Assembly (NCBI GenBank): GCA_905116865.2
Contig: CAJHNH020008450.1
Location: forward strand, 622,310-686,309
DNA: 64,000 nt
Direction of reading: 5' to 3'
Origin: Candidula unifasciata
Taxonomy: Eukaryota > Mollusca > Gastropoda > Stylommatophora > Geomitridae
The notes below the pieces were generated by a model that saw only the letters and a program-made list of their open reading frames with translations, was not told where the DNA came from and made no database searches. A program made the translations under genes and the position numbers. Positions 10,975 to 34,373 of the stretch are shown here, one piece after another (positions within the stretch are counted from its first letter, which is position 1; every line of letters begins with the position of its first letter).

Positions 10975-11260
10975 AAAAGGAGAGTCCACGTGCGGGTTCC
11001 GGGCCACAGTGGGGGACAAAATAAGAATAGACCCACTGCCTCCCCAACAAGTTTGTTGTACAAGTCGACTAACTGGGGGCTTCCTTTGAAATAGATCTGC
11101 CTGAAGGACAAGAAACCAAGAGTCTGCATACAAATAAGCCAGATCTGTAAAACGAATATGGATGCAACACTCAGATTCTGGATAAAGACTAACTTCTGAA
11201 TGCACACACACACCCAAAACTTTCTGCCAGAGTTTACAGTCATAAACATAAAGAAGAAAA
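10975..11260 (-). mobile_element. SINE B, near full body
   Basis: The plus strand reads CGTGCGGGTTCCGGGCC, AATAGACCCACTGCC, GACTAACTGGGGGCTTCC, CAAATAAGCCAGATCTG and CTTTCTGCCAGAGTTTACAG, in family order. Confidence 0.85.
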
Positions 11261-11528
11261 TAAAAAAAAAATAAAAAAAAGAAATCTGAGTTATAAAATA
11301 CAAACACTGACAACAGAATGTAACTAAGCAATTTCAACATTTAAATTTCACAAATTCTTTATTTCCAGTATGCAAATTCGGGCAGTCAACAATGTGCTAA
11401 CTAGCAGTATATGACACCTGGGTGCTCCAAAGGGCCCATAAGAGTAGCAAAGGATACTAACACTATAAGTTACCATGCATACCTTCAGGGCCATATTTAG
11501 GATGCATGACGCACCTGTGCAGTCATTT

Positions 11529-11687
11529 ATTTTAAGCCCCTCAGCTAAACTTCAGTACTACTACTGCAATATTATCTTAATGTCAGAACACTAATCTAAT
11601 ATGGGCACCTATTTTAAGCCTCTACGCTAAACTTCAGTACTACTACTGCAATATTATCTTAATGTCAGAACACTAATCTAATATGGG
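11529..11687. repeat. 82-bp direct duplication
   Basis: Two nearly identical copies (11,529-11,605 and 11,611-11,687) start ATTTTAAGCC and end CTAATCTAATATGGG. The period is 82 bp. Confidence 0.92.
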
Positions 11688-11734
11688 TTTCATAATAAAA
11701 CTGTCACTACTGTCTGTCTCACTTTTACAGGGTG

Positions 11735-11935
11735 GCGCAGACAGGGAGTCGTGAGCCTGAGAATTTAGGGCAGCATGGCTAGTGCTGTCGCCACAGACTG
11801 TACAGGTTAGGGTGTTTAACTTGGACCCCAACAAAAAAATTCCATCACCTCACCGAGGGTCGAACCTGGGTCTCCCGTACGAGAGCCCGATGTTGTAATC
11901 ACTCGGCCCAGCTGTTTCGCTTATCATAATGATAA
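11735..11935 (-). mobile_element. tRNA-headed SINE, distinct type
   Basis: On the minus strand a head reads GGGCCGAGTGATTACAAC and then B box GGTTCGACCCT. The following body (CTGTACAGTCTGTGGCG) does not match families A-D. A functional tRNA is unlikely because no acceptor-stem pairing is seen. Confidence 0.6.
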
Positions 11936-12164
11936 AACAATAGAAATGTGTAACATTTTATTACTATTCTATTTTGCCGCCCTCATGCTTAAATATGGCC
12001 CTGTATTTTTTACATGATGATCAAGAAAGGTCGGAGTTGAGAATGACTATTTGATCCTGTAGAAACTATCAGCTGCAAAAGCTAAACATCAACCAGTCTA
12101 AAAGTACCTGGCTTGAAAGGGCTAAGGGTTTATACTCTACAGGGAAATAAAAAGCCGCACAAAA

Positions 12165-12615
12165 ATAGTATGTGCACAGAACAGTAGTATCTCTACAATA
12201 TACTAATTTATCCAGAACAGTAGCATCTCTACAATATACTAATGTATACAGAACATTAGCCAATACTAATATATGTTGAACAGTAGTATCTCTACAATAT
12301 ACTAATATATGTCGAACAGTAGTATCTCTACAATACACTAATGTATATAGAACAGTTAGTTGCCTGTCTACAATATACTAATGTATATAGAACAGTTGCC
12401 TGTCTACAATATACTAATGTATATAGAACAGTTGCCTGTCTACAATATACTAATGTATATAGAACAGTTGCCTGTCTACAATATACTAATGTATATAGAA
12501 CAGTTGCCTGTCTACAATATACTAATGTATGTTGCCTGTCTACAATATACTAATGTATGTTGCCTGTCTACAATATACTAATGTATGTTGCCTGTCTACA
12601 ATACTTATGTATTTA
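12165..12615. repeat. 36-bp minisatellite
   Basis: The unit joins GTATATAGAACAGTTGCC and TGTCTACAATATACTAAT, with a period of 36 bp (units start at 12,361 and 12,397). The left part has diverged units with an AGTAGTATCTCTAC variant. The right part has 26-bp shortened units. Long frames on both strands are artefacts. Confidence 0.93.
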
Positions 12616-13465
12616 GAACCATTGCCTCACAACAGTATATGGATTCTGGGTGTTAGAACCATATGTCCACAGGTGGGTAACAGGGCCCCATTTTGAGTAA
12701 AAACTGCATACCTAAACAGCAGTCGTAAAGGAAAAACTAACACAAAAATGTAAAACAAAGCTGGTAAAATTCAAGGCAGGGTTTTGGAGGGGAAAAAAAT
12801 GAAGTGTATCTTTTTTAAAAAAAAAACACCATAAAGTTAGCTGTGTATCATTCTAAGAACCTCATAAGTTGTGTATCCTTTACAGAACCTCGTCAATCAA
12901 ACCTATCCTTTGATGCCTGTTTGTTGTTTTATAAGTCTGATGCTTTCTGTGTGGTTGGAGGATCATACCACGGTTGAAATTAAAGGCAAAGCTATCTGCC
13001 CAGTACATCAGAAATATAAAACAGCATTGAATGTATAATTAAGAATTGACATCACAACACGGGAGATTCCTAATAACACTCTGTCCCTAACTTCAGCAAC
13101 AAGTTCAGAGTCCCAACTCCAATCACATCAGAACTGTCAAGACAGTATATCCATCTCCCATTACCCTTGAGTGTTGAGCTTCAGCCAGTTCCTCTGTCAC
13201 TCCCCACAACACCATTCTCCTCAGACAGTGATTATCTATTTGTTCCTCTACACTGTTCACTCGCTCCTAAAGGACACATTACAACATCTAGGCTTGTTGT
13301 GCATCAGTTCAACATGAAAAGGTGGAGATCCAGCAAGGTTATCTGCCTATTCTCTTCCCAACACACTGGTACAACCTGAAGAAAATACCCAAGGGATGCT
13401 AACTAAGTGGGACCTGGGAAGTGATGTTTGCCACTTGGCACAGAGCACACCTATCTCTATATGCT
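12616..13465. other. Gap, no gene seen
   Basis: No supportable coding region or familiar repeat. A 70-codon plus frame at 13,167-13,379 has no recognisable domain or splice context. Confidence 0.5.
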
Positions 13466-13640
13466 CTATGAGTCCGTTACAACTATGAAATTTATGCAAC
13501 TCGTTTCATGACAGCCAAAGGCTGCAGTGACTGCCTCTACCTCTATTCTTAAATTAGATGTTCTGGTATCATATACCAGGCTTTGCTGCACTAAGCAACA
13601 CCCATTCACTTTGGCTTTGAATCTCCTTCTGCATCTGCCT
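13466..13640 (-). mobile_element. RNase-H LINE fragment
   Basis: The minus frame reads RIEVEAVTAAFGC and FIVVTDS. This is the RNase H strand with the catalytic E and D, parallel to MTMEVMAVTQAFAW and ICILSDS in the element at 15.48 kb. Confidence 0.75.
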
Positions 13641-13889
13641 TTTAACCCAGTCATCTACACAGATATAAAACTGCATTCATAAATCTAAGTTTTAAAAAAA
13701 AGGCATCAAAAGAGGACAAGCATGAATAAACCAGTTGCAGGGTCAAACAAAGAAGATCTATCAACCAACTCCTATGGGGTGCAGTAAGCATGGACAGACA
13801 GATGCTGCACCTGAGGGCCAAGCATGAACATGTCGGACCGATGAGCCAGGATGTCGATACGGACAACAAGTAACAGAGATAAAAACGCA
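13641..13889. other. Gap, no gene seen
   Basis: Unique-looking sequence just past the inferred NUDT21 polyadenylation site. Nothing recognised. Confidence 0.5.
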
Positions 13890-14387
13890 AAGACGAAAAA
13901 CATATATTTCTTTAATTAACATACCCTACCATTTATGCAAGCAAAAAAAGGCATATCGGTTTTTGCAGCATTTACATTTTTCTAGAATTGATATATTCTA
14001 CAAACTAAAAATGCACCCAATTGTAGTTTTACAAAATATTGTCCAATGATAAACAGGAGCAACTAAGCTAGCATTACCCCACCAAAATTCCAATTTGAAA
14101 ACTTTTTTTTTTAAAACTTTTTGGAAATTTTGTTTCTAAACATTTAAAACTCCAACAAGCAACAAAATAAGTGGTTAAAAAAAACACGATCAAAATGATA
14201 ACAAATGAATAACTGTTTGACACTTATGTTGGCTGCCATATTTTCAAAGAGGTGGGGGCAGATTTATCCCACAGATAAAATCATACACGATGGTGATAGT
14301 CATCTATATACAGATGGCAGGCTCTGCATGGTGTCCAGCTCCATTCAAATGTCACTTTCTTGCTGTCTAGGCACTCTCACTTGACAC
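13890..14387 (-). other. NUDT21: Candidate terminal 3' UTR exon of NUDT21
   Basis: On the minus strand an acceptor ATGTTTCAG ends at 14,388. It is followed by about 480 nt of repeat-free A+T-rich sequence, then ATTAAA at 13,916-13,911. Three TGTA motifs (14,033-14,030; 14,002-13,999; 13,976-13,973) lie upstream of that signal. UGUA is the motif that CFIm25 itself binds. The exon is inferred because a strong donor follows the NUDT21 stop codon at 17,205. RNA evidence is needed to confirm it. Confidence 0.42.
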
Positions 14388-14444
14388 CTGAAACATGAAT
14401 AACTAGAGATGACTCAGTCAGAGAGCAGAATCAACACCGTCTTT

Positions 14445-14885
14445 TTATGGCTGTTGGGTTTTTTCTAGACAAATTTACGTTCAGTAGTTCTAAACACTTG
14501 AATCTCAATTGCACTGTCCTAATCAATGCTGGGTGGACTGCTGCCAGTTAATGGCGACCGCGTCGCCCATTGGCTGGCCGGTGGACGACTTCCTCATCAG
14601 GCGTGACAGTATTTGGGTCAGTCACTCTTGATCGCATCAACACTGCAAGAGTCCCTTCAGGGCTACTTGGTGGCGAGCAATGCTAAGCCATACTATGTGG
14701 CGCAAACAAACCTAGTCACTATTATAACCTAAAGTTTCCCCTTTGAGGATGCTGGTTGAACGTGAAGATTTTTAAAAAAAATAAAAAACGGACAGTCTGC
14801 AATCAAATCACCTGCAGCTGGGAGCGAACCCACGCCCACAGAATTACAAATTACATTCACAAGGTGTAAGCCACAGATGCCGACG
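14445..14885 (-). mobile_element. SINE C, split copy
   Basis: The body (TTTCTAGACAAATTTACG, TTCAGTAGTT) at 14,455-14,520 and the head (GCTGGGAGCGAACCC, CAAGGTGTAAGCCAC) at 14,800-14,880 are separated by about 270 bp of unrelated sequence, probably a later insertion. Confidence 0.65.
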
Positions 14886-14939
14886 AAGTCAGTCAGTCAG
14901 TAAATGACCCATTTCACACTACTGGCATACGAGGCATTT

Positions 14940-15155
14940 GATGCCAGATTGGTATTCTGTAGACCAATCAGCTCTCAGTGGGTGACGTGGTCAATACCAT
15001 GCCATTCAGCTTTCCTTCTCAGTAACCATTTTTGGCTGGGTTGGCCCAGACCAAGGTAAATTTTTATTTTTTTATCTTGACTTCATGCAGATTTGAACCT
15101 AAGATCTTCAGGCCGACAGGTGAGCATCTAGCTAATAGGCCGCCACAGCTTCCTA
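14940..15155 (-). mobile_element. SINE A
   Basis: The inverse copy starts GTAGACCAATCAGCTCTCAG. The tRNA-like head ends with AGCTAATAGGCCGCCACAGC. The B box is decayed (TTTGAACCTAAG). Confidence 0.8.
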
Positions 15156-15199
15156 AAAGACTAGGGAGAAAGTGAAATCCTTTTTTAATGTATTAATTA

Positions 15200-15462
15200 A
15201 TTAGGCTCCCCATGTCGGTTGCGAGGCCCCAATTAGGGCAGGGGGAAATAGACCTACTGCTTCCCTATCAGAGGTGTCGTGAAAAGTGACTAATTCGTGA
15301 TTTTTTTCTCCGCAGTCGGCAGAGCGCATCTGCCCGAGAGGTGAAGAACCAACGGTCTGCATACAAAAAAGCAGATATGTAAAATGGGCATGCACATAAG
15401 ATTCAAGTTCTGGAACAGAACTTAAGTCCAGAAGGGGACGAACAAACAGAACTGTACACCAC
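15200..15462 (-). mobile_element. SINE B
   Basis: Contains AATAGACCTACTGCTTCCC, CATCTGCCCGAGAGG, AACCAACGGTCTGCATAC and TAAGTCCAGAAG in family order. Confidence 0.82.
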
Positions 15463-15476
15463 AGTTTGTTAGTTAG

Positions 15477-16643
15477 TTAGTTAGTTGGGTTATCATCATT
15501 GCACTCCGGACATGTCCATAGGTGCTCAGATCCTCCCCTCAGTATGAACCCCAACGTCCGATGGCTAATAGTACCAGCTCTATGTTGATTAACAAGTCTT
15601 CTGACGTGTCCGGTGTGCGTCTCGTTTTTTGCTGTGCCGATCTTAATTCCCAAGTCTGCCATTCCGGCGAGTGAAGTGGATTCACTGCCACCAAAGTCCT
15701 CTATCCTTCCCATTTCTCTGAGGGCATTGATAATATCAGCATGATCCATAGGCCGACCGTCGGTAGTTATAGCGGATCCAGCCAACCTGTCAGCTCTTTC
15801 ATTTCCATCGACGCCTGCGTGTCCCGGAACAAAAATAAAGGTGACTCCACGCACAGTGGACTTCTGAATTGATTCAAGCCATTGTCTTCGCACTGAACCT
15901 GCCTGAACCCTCAGGATCATACTCATTGAATCACTGAGTATACATATGCGGGTGTATTTTTGTGTTTCAAGCCAGGCAAACGCTTGCGTCACTGCCATCA
16001 CCTCCATCGTCATGCTGCTGGTTGTCATTAAGAAGGCGCCGTTGGCTTCTTTGACTGTTCTGCCCACTGAGCGTGCTGTAAATGCCCATGCGCTTCTTCT
16101 TTGGCGTATAACGGATCCGTCTGTATAGATTAGTGCATCTGCTTCGTCTGAATTTTCACCGATGAGAGCCTTGACCTCTGCATTAACAGCAACAGGATTC
16201 TCTTCTCTACATCGCCTGTTGAGTGTGACAATACAGGAAAATGTACAAATAAACGCCTGAGGCACAGGTATCCATTCTGCCCCAGGTATGATGTCGGTTA
16301 GGCTGCATATTTGCCTAATAACATCTTCTGCCCGACCTAGCCACGATTTCCCCCTCTTCAGTCTGTCGCCCTTTTCACTAAAAAGCGCTTGATGCAGTGG
16401 GTGTTTCTTTTCAGCACATATTTTGAGGTATGCCCGAGCCCTCCACATCCTGATCCTTTGGTTCATTGTTGGAAAGTCAAGTAGATACCTCATTGCTCCA
16501 CAGGATGTGTCTCTTGTACATCCCAAAATAATGCGCATGGCTTCATTTTGCACATTTTCGAGTCGTTCAATCTGGGTAGCACTGACAGTGAGGATTGCCA
16601 GAGTGTATTCAATGGGGGAAAGGACACCACAGTTTACAGCCAT
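15477..16643 (-). mobile_element. LINE ORF2 C-terminal part with RNase H domain and CPEC tail (388 codons open)
   Basis: This is the C-terminal part of a non-LTR retrotransposon polyprotein that carries a ribonuclease H domain after the (missing) reverse transcriptase. Visible RNase H residues are IYTDGS (first Asp), TMEVMAV (Glu), CILSDS (second Asp) and VPGHAGVDGNERAD (His and last Asp). The thumb-like region before it reads LENVQNEAMRIILG. The protein ends SEHLWTCPECNDDNP, a Cys motif shared with fragments at 17.8, 34.4 and 36.1 kb. The frame is intact over this part but truncated at its 5' end. It lies in the inferred 3' UTR intron of NUDT21. The clade (I-like or relative) is not assigned. 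Confidence 0.9.
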
Positions 16644-16887
16644 TGAACTCGAAAAAGAAGATATAATTACATGACAAGATCAATCGAATTGCAAATCAAG
16701 CCACTCAGTCCATAAGTGCTTGGATTTCCTTCTCAGTAAATTCCACAGCGTGTGGTGCCTGATGACATCAGTTTTGTTGGTTTGTTACTTAAGTGGCTTC
16801 TTGCATAAAGAGCTCTTGTTTGGCCCTACATTTTTATTTTAGCTTTCTGTTCAAATCCTATGATCCATCAGGAAAGTGTTCCACATA

Positions 16888-17075
16888 GTGCCAGGATTAG
16901 AATGTTTCCCCTCTATGTAACATTAAATATGTACTGTAAGTGCCAGGATTAGAATGTTTCCTCTCTATGTGACATTAAATATGTACTGTAAGTGCCAGGA
17001 TTAGAATGTTTCACTCTATATAACATCAAAATATGTACTATATGGTGCCAGTATTAGAATGTTTCACTCTATGAC
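16888..17075. repeat. 52-bp tandem repeat, about 3.6 copies
   Basis: Units begin GTGCCAGGATTAGAATG at 16,888, 16,940 and 16,992, with a diverged one at 17,045. Confidence 0.9.
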
Positions 17076-17170
17076 AAATCAATGCTACTCAACATATGAT
17101 CACAGAACAGTTTGAAGTCGCTAGTATTAAGTGAGATCAATAAGTTGTCTGGAAAGCAAGGAGAAGAATA

Positions 17171-17176
17171 TTTATT
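17171..17176 (-). terminator. NUDT21: Possible proximal poly(A) signal of NUDT21
   Basis: AATAAA on the minus strand lies 58 nt past the stop codon, with TGTA (17,194-17,191) 14 nt upstream of it. It lies downstream of a strong splice donor at 17,205, so it would act as an intronic poly(A) site if the 3' UTR intron is real. Confidence 0.45.
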
Positions 17177-17199
17177 CTAGGTCAATAAAATACAAAATG

Positions 17200-17206
17200 A
17201 CTTACC
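17200..17206 (-). promoter_or_regulatory. NUDT21: Strong splice donor just after the NUDT21 stop codon
   Basis: Minus-strand TTTTG|GTAAGT. The stop codon is 28 nt upstream, too close to a junction to trigger nonsense-mediated decay by the usual 50-nt rule. Supports a 3' UTR intron. Confidence 0.5.
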
Positions 17207-17233
17207 AAAAGCGCCTGAGACTTTGGATCCTCC

Positions 17234-29144
<11,911 letters not shown>

Positions 29145-29519
29145 TGTTACTGACTTTGCAATCTGTAACGGAACGAAACAATGTCCACTTTTATTTTAAT
29201 TTAAGAATTTCCCACATTATTTATTATTACAAATATAAATTTAACATTAAATTAAGATTGCTTCATTTAAAATCCTGGTATTTCAAGACAATTATGTCTT
29301 GTTAAATTTTTTAAAAATATAAATTATTCTTCCGTTCAAGAGTTTACCATTGTTCATACATTTTAACGGGCAGCCCAAATTTCTCTTTATTATGATAAGT
29401 CCGCATCTGAAGCGTCTTAGTTGACTGAGGTATATACGTAATAATAAATAAACAAACAGATCATTGACAGAAGGGAAAACTTTTGTTTATTATCAACATT
29501 TAAAATGTCTACGGCCTAA

Positions 29520-29995
29520 AGGTTTCCACATAAATTTCCCCGTCCTTTTTAGGATACAATTTTTCGTTATTTGAAGCCCAATGGCTAAACGTGGTTTCTG
29601 TGACCTCTCCACTGTGATCCTCATCCACATGGTGGCACGTTGTCTCATCGGGTGTTTATCGCTTGTGTGATATCCTGGTGGGGTAGAAAGTCAGCCAGTC
29701 AGTGTTCCACTGTCTTTATTTATGTAAATAAGGTATATACATGGTGACGACAAGAATGTTGGAGGTGAAGAGGTGCCAAGGGAGACTAAAAGGGAGTAAT
29801 CTCGTCCTTTCCATGTGTGATGCAATTTCTAGTTATTTTGAAGCCAAACCCTGGCTTTTGCAAGGGGCATTAACTATAGTCGGACCTGAAATATGACTAA
29901 ACGGGATTTCCGGGACCTCTCCACGGGTGATCCTCACCCGCATAGTGGTACTTTGTGTCACCAGGTGTCTCTGGCTTATGTGACGTCCTAGTGGA
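29520..29995. repeat. Diverged direct duplication upstream of NUDT21
   Basis: Two blocks (about 29,520-29,690 and 29,800-29,995) share GTCCTTT, TTTGAAGCC, CTAAACG, GACCTCTCCAC and GGTGATCCTCA in the same order. No gene. Confidence 0.7.
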
Positions 29996-30159
29996 CTGTA
30001 ACTTACATACTAAAAGGGAAAATTTTGGAACCACGTCGTGGGAAAACAAATATATATCAGACACAACTGTCATTACACTATATATACTGTTTAAAAAAAG
30101 GAACGCATCGTTACCGAAACAAGCAAACATTCAAGGGGTCCCCATGTTTGCTCTTTGCA

Positions 30160-30272
30160 AGACATTATCTCATACCCATTGGTTTTTTTCTAATCCGCTG
30201 AGTGTGGATTTGAACCTATGGTCTTCAATGAAACCTGGGAGTGCCCAGTCACTATGCTACCATGGTTGACGA
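30160..30272 (-). mobile_element. SINE A head fragment
   Basis: Inverse tRNA-like head: GTGGATTTGAACCTATGGTC and CCCAGTCACTATGCTACC. Confidence 0.65.
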
Positions 30273-30300
30273 ATGGAATATAGGAATCTTTTAGTGGGTG

Positions 30301-30540
30301 CTTTATTAATATCCTATCCCAGATGACGTAACGGGACAGTATATCATTTAAGAGGGTGGTATAACTGGGTTTCCCTGCTTTCTGATGCTTTTGACAACCC
30401 CAAAACATCTAGAACTGGCCATAACTCCAACCCACCTGCGTCCCACGAGAGAATGCAGCCTATCTACCACTCCCTGAAATATCAGACTGTCATGTGACCT
30501 TTGGATTTCCCTTTTTTGGGATAACATTTTAATAATGCAC
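30301..30540. mobile_element. MITE, second copy of the 7.9-kb family
   Basis: Ends TTATTAATATCCTATCCCA and, inverted, TGGGATAACATTTTAATAA. Internal GATGACGTAACGGGACAG, GGGTGGTATAACTGGG and CTACCACTCCCTGAAAT align with the first copy. Confidence 0.8.
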
Positions 30541-30812
30541 GCAAATAGGTCGTTGCATGACTACTCCGTCCCTGTTCCAATAAAACCAGCACAGAATATC
30601 CACTCTTGCCGAAACATCTGACGCAGGCTCAGCAAAGCCAACAGCAAACACGCATTAAATGCATAAGGCAGCCATCAGAAGTGACAATGCAATAAGTCCG
30701 ACACACGACACCTTGAGGGGACCCCTTCCCCAAACCACCCAAAAATGTTTATTGTGGTGGCGAGGGGGAAGGATTAGAAAACCTTAGCTGCCCCTAGCCA
30801 CATATATAAAAA

Positions 30813-30908
30813 AGTAAAGGACCCTTTACCGCGCTTTCAGCCGTATTGGGCAAATAGGGCTAGGGCTATATTTTATAAACCAATTGGCACCTGACGGGTG
30901 ATGTAGTT
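30813..30908 (-). mobile_element. SINE A 3' fragment
   Basis: AAAGGACCCTTTACCGCG, TAGGGCTAGGGCTATA and AACCAATTGGCACCTGACG match the 3' part of the 26.8-kb copy. Confidence 0.75.
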
Positions 30909-30911
30909 CTG

Positions 30912-31150
30912 GTTGTTTATTCAATTAAGGAATGCAGTCCTTCCAGAACCTGAGTGTTGCATGTGCATCAGTTTTACAGATCTTGCTTATTTGAATACAG
31001 ACTATTGGTTGCTTGCCTCTCAAACAAATGCACTCCGACTTTGAAGGCAGTTCTCGATTAGTTGACTCTTCTTTTTCTTCTTACGACACGCTTGTTGGGG
31101 AGGTAGAGGGTGTGTTCTTGTTTTCTTCACAATAAGACACCGTAACCCAC
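30912..31150 (+). mobile_element. SINE B
   Basis: CCAGAACCTGAGTGTTGC, TTGAATACAGACTATTGG, CACTCCGACTTTGAAGG and CTTGTTGGGGAGGTAG run in family order. Confidence 0.82.
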
Positions 31151-31679
31151 ACGGGGAACAACAGTAGTTAAACTAATAATTCAGAACACAAAGTCTTATT
31201 CAACGAAGCGTCTGTGATAGAAAATAACAAAAATATCACAGCATCTTTGTGTACTAAAAGCAAAGCAGAGGGGATATCTTGTAATGGAGGACAGAGAATA
31301 TATATCTATAAAGGATTACATGGAAATCTACTTATTGAAATCTCCGCGACTCCGAACCTACATGAGCTCTAACAATGTGACGTGGCGAATGGGAGCCAAA
31401 ACCCAACCTTAAGCTGCCCCAGTAACAAGAAAAAGAGAAAGAGAAAATTTCGTTTAGGCGGGGGTAAGATCAAATGTATCTCACCCTGACAGAAAATATT
31501 TTGTCTAAAGTCTAGATAAGCCAAGCGACAAAAGTCAAATATAATCTTAAATTACTAAACAAGGTCTTTTATAAACTGATGGTTGGCCAGGTTTCTTCGC
31601 TTTACGATTTAAAGCTAATAGCTGTTCCTGTGACTTCTTTGTCATTTTTAAACCAGATTATATCAAAATCGTTAAGCTG
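31151..31679. other. Intergenic gap, no gene seen
   Basis: A+T-rich, no recognised repeat or long frame. Confidence 0.5.
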
Positions 31680-32045
31680 CTGAAAATACGTTTTTGTCGT
31701 TTTCCTGCCTATCACATTTGGAACGATCAAGGAACGTATGGTGAGTTGGTTGGTACTGAAATAGGTAATTCAATGCTGTTAGCAATAAGACCAAGATAAA
31801 TGATGGTGGATGGCTTAAGACAGTGGTATAAGGAAATATCATGAGTGGAATTGATCCAAAACACCAAAGACCGAGATCTGTGGAGATGCATGGAGCGCCT
31901 ACACCAGCTGGCAAGGCACTTAATAATAGCAATAGTATCACAGAGCAGGGTAATCACCCTGGCATTGTAAAATATTGCTGAAAGTTTAGGTGTTCGGTCA
32001 TGTGAATGTGAAAAGCAAGGGAAGATTCATCATCATCATCATCAA
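31680..32045 (+). mobile_element. LINE 3'-end debris with (ATC)n
   Basis: The plus strand reads as a decayed LINE tail (CACCAGCTGGCAAGGCACT, equivalent to the ...RQGT end at 35.27 kb). A (CATCAT)n tract follows at 32,027-32,044. Confidence 0.55.
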
Positions 32046-32479
32046 GTAGTATGTCCTTTGCAGAACGTCGCTTTCATCATAGTCTGCATAATTTCGCTGC
32101 CTGAGCTACTAAGTTGAGTGTTTGGTTGCAGCCCTCTGAGCTGCATTCATGTGGAATGCCTTTTATTTGTGCGTTGGTTGTGTTGTGGTATTCGGTATGG
32201 CCGGAAGTCGGTTTACGTGTGAGTTGGTGAAATACCTTATGTAATCATTCTTCGTGTGTTTAGAATTAAATTATCGTGCCCGACTACTTCATCCAACGAC
32301 AAACTGAACTTCTGGTGGCGATTGTTGGCTTTGGCACCTCTAGCAACTGAAATAAGCATTTATTGCATGCACATATTTCTGGGTCGTTCCGGGACTAATT
32401 GTTTGTTCACCAGTTTTTCAAATGCGACAGTGAGGGACATTTCATTTCTTCTTCTTCTTTCGTTCGCTTGAAATAGATT

Positions 32480-33165
32480 ATCTATATCTGCAATGTTGTC
32501 TCTAGTATGAACTTCACTGTCTTTTGTAATTCACTCAGCGACTCGTAAAGTTTGACTTGCACCGATGTTTCTCTTGGCCAAAAGTTTTGCCTTGAAATGT
32601 TGTCTATGGGACAGTCTTGGATGACATTATCTGTGGTCTCAGGTGCCAATCCACATGTGCACATGTCTGAATCGCCGATTTTTAATTGTGTGTACATGTG
32701 GCTGCGAAGTCGACTGTGTCCTGTTCTAAGGCGTAGAATAATAACGTACTTTGGTCTGTCCATAAAATGGTAATCGTATTGTGCCAGTTTTGATGGCTTT
32801 CTAATTGATTTTATTATTCTCTTCTTCTGTTGATAAGAGACTGGTAAGTCAGGTTGTTCTTCATTTGCACCTTCCTTAGCTAGTTTATCAGCTCTTTCAT
32901 TTCCAGGCACTCCAGAGTGGGATGGTATCCATTGGATAGTTACCTTACACCGGCTGCCTAGTTTGGAGAGTAGTGTTCGTATACCAGGTAGTTTTCCAGA
33001 TTGGAGTGCCTGAAACACCGCTCTGCGTCTGTCAGAAATACTACGGGTTGTAAAATATTACATATATTTAACAGTTTCACTGTTGCTATTTTAGCGGCTT
33101 GAACTTCTGCATCATGGCTGTGACAGTGCTTTCCGGTAGGTATTTTGGCTGTATCTTCTTCTTTT
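32480..33165 (-). mobile_element. LINE RNase H and C-terminal domain fragment
   Basis: The minus frame keeps IQWIPSHSGVPGNERADKLA (RNase H strand 5 and last catalytic Asp) and IILRLRTGHSRLRSHMY. It ends DMCTCGLAPETTDNVIQDCP. The N-terminal catalytic segments are broken by stops past 33,018. Distinct from the CPEC-tailed family. Confidence 0.88.
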
Positions 33166-33755
33166 TCTTATTCAGGGTTCCGAGCGAATTTCAATGTGCT
33201 CCTTGATGTTCATTGCTGCAGATATCACCCGCCTCCGTTCATCTCTCTGACTGGCCTTCTCTTTCCAGTTGGTAACACCAAGTGTTTGCAGGTCTGTCTG
33301 GATATTATCTCTCCATCGTTTTCTTGGTCTCCCTCGTGGTCTACGACCATTCATCTTCAAAGTGTTTACAGTTTTTACTTGTCTGTCATCTGACATTCTT
33401 TCAATATGCCCCAACCATTTCAGTCTATTAGCTCTCATGATGCCTGTGATCAGTGGTGATTTAAACAGATTATGAATTTCATTGTTATTCTCACTCTCCA
33501 TTCACTGCTGTTAGCATCTTTGATGGGTCCACGGATTCGTCGTAAGTCTCTGTTTTTCAAAACCTGTAATAAGGCTTCATCTCTTTTAGTTGTGCTCCAA
33601 GTTTCAGAGCCATATAACACAACTGGTCTTATCAACGTTTTATATATTTTGGCTGTATATCTGATATTATTTGAATGCCCAATATACACCCCTGCTCCTC
33701 CATTTCTGCTTGCGTTTTGTGCTGACTCACATCCGTATAGACACGAACCCAAAGA
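33166..33755 (-). mobile_element. LINE ORF2 C-terminus (GHIERM type)
   Basis: TLIRPVVLYGSETWSTTKRD and, after one frameshift, RANRLKWLGHIERMSDDRQ and RRPRGRPRKRWRDNI. This is the canonical end of non-LTR ORF2. Same family as 7.07-7.31 kb. Confidence 0.88.
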
Positions 33756-33839
33756 TTATGTGGGTATTCGTCATCATTTCATTTCCATTTGATTCGCACT
33801 GTCACGGGAACTGAGCGAGTATGGGGAAACCCGATTGCG

Positions 33840-34250
33840 GTGATGGTGAAACCTCGACTGAGACAGTCTGCCTAAGAGAAACTCGGTCTCTCGCCAGCTT
33901 TCCAGCCTCCTGCACGTTTATATCCTCGGAGTTAATTATATCCTGTGCCCATCTTCGTCATATATTCGTCCCCCTGCATCCCTTCCTGGTACCATGCCTT
34001 CTGCTATTATTTTTTTCCAACCCACCATGGTGCTTGATATGACTAAAATATTTCAGCTTCCGAGACAAGATGCCGTTTATTAGCCAATGTTGCTTGATAT
34101 TTAGAATGTCAAGTGTTTCTTGTCATCTTTGTCCATAATATTCTGAAAATCTTTTAACAGCATTTCAGCTCAAAATCTCTCCCGTAAAGACTGCGAGACA
34201 GTCCACGACTCACATCCGTATGTTGCTACGCTACACGAAAGATGCATGCT
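33840..34250 (-). mobile_element. LINE C-terminal fragment
   Basis: The inverse reads as LKYFSHIKHHGGLEK and RWAQDI-type debris with several frameshifts, and resembles 61.07-61.24 kb. Confidence 0.6.
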
Positions 34251-34373
34251 CCTAAAACTCTGATTATTTTTTCGCCTTGCAGGTGCTTAAACATAGACTT
34301 TTAATGCTGTTTAATCTTTGAATTGTTATTGTCACCCTCCTTTTGACTTCTATTTAAAAGTCTCAATTAGTGA

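Noticed and set aside
13167..13379. 70-codon plus frame as an unknown gene
   Set aside because: No domain, no splice context and no promoter evidence.
15477..16643. Host ribonuclease H gene
   Set aside because: Retrotransposon tail (CPEC motif), multiple decayed copies and an upstream LINE thumb region show it is LINE ORF2.
31672..31957. 89-codon hydrophobic minus frame as a small secreted protein
   Set aside because: It overlaps LINE 3' debris read on the other strand and has no family signature.
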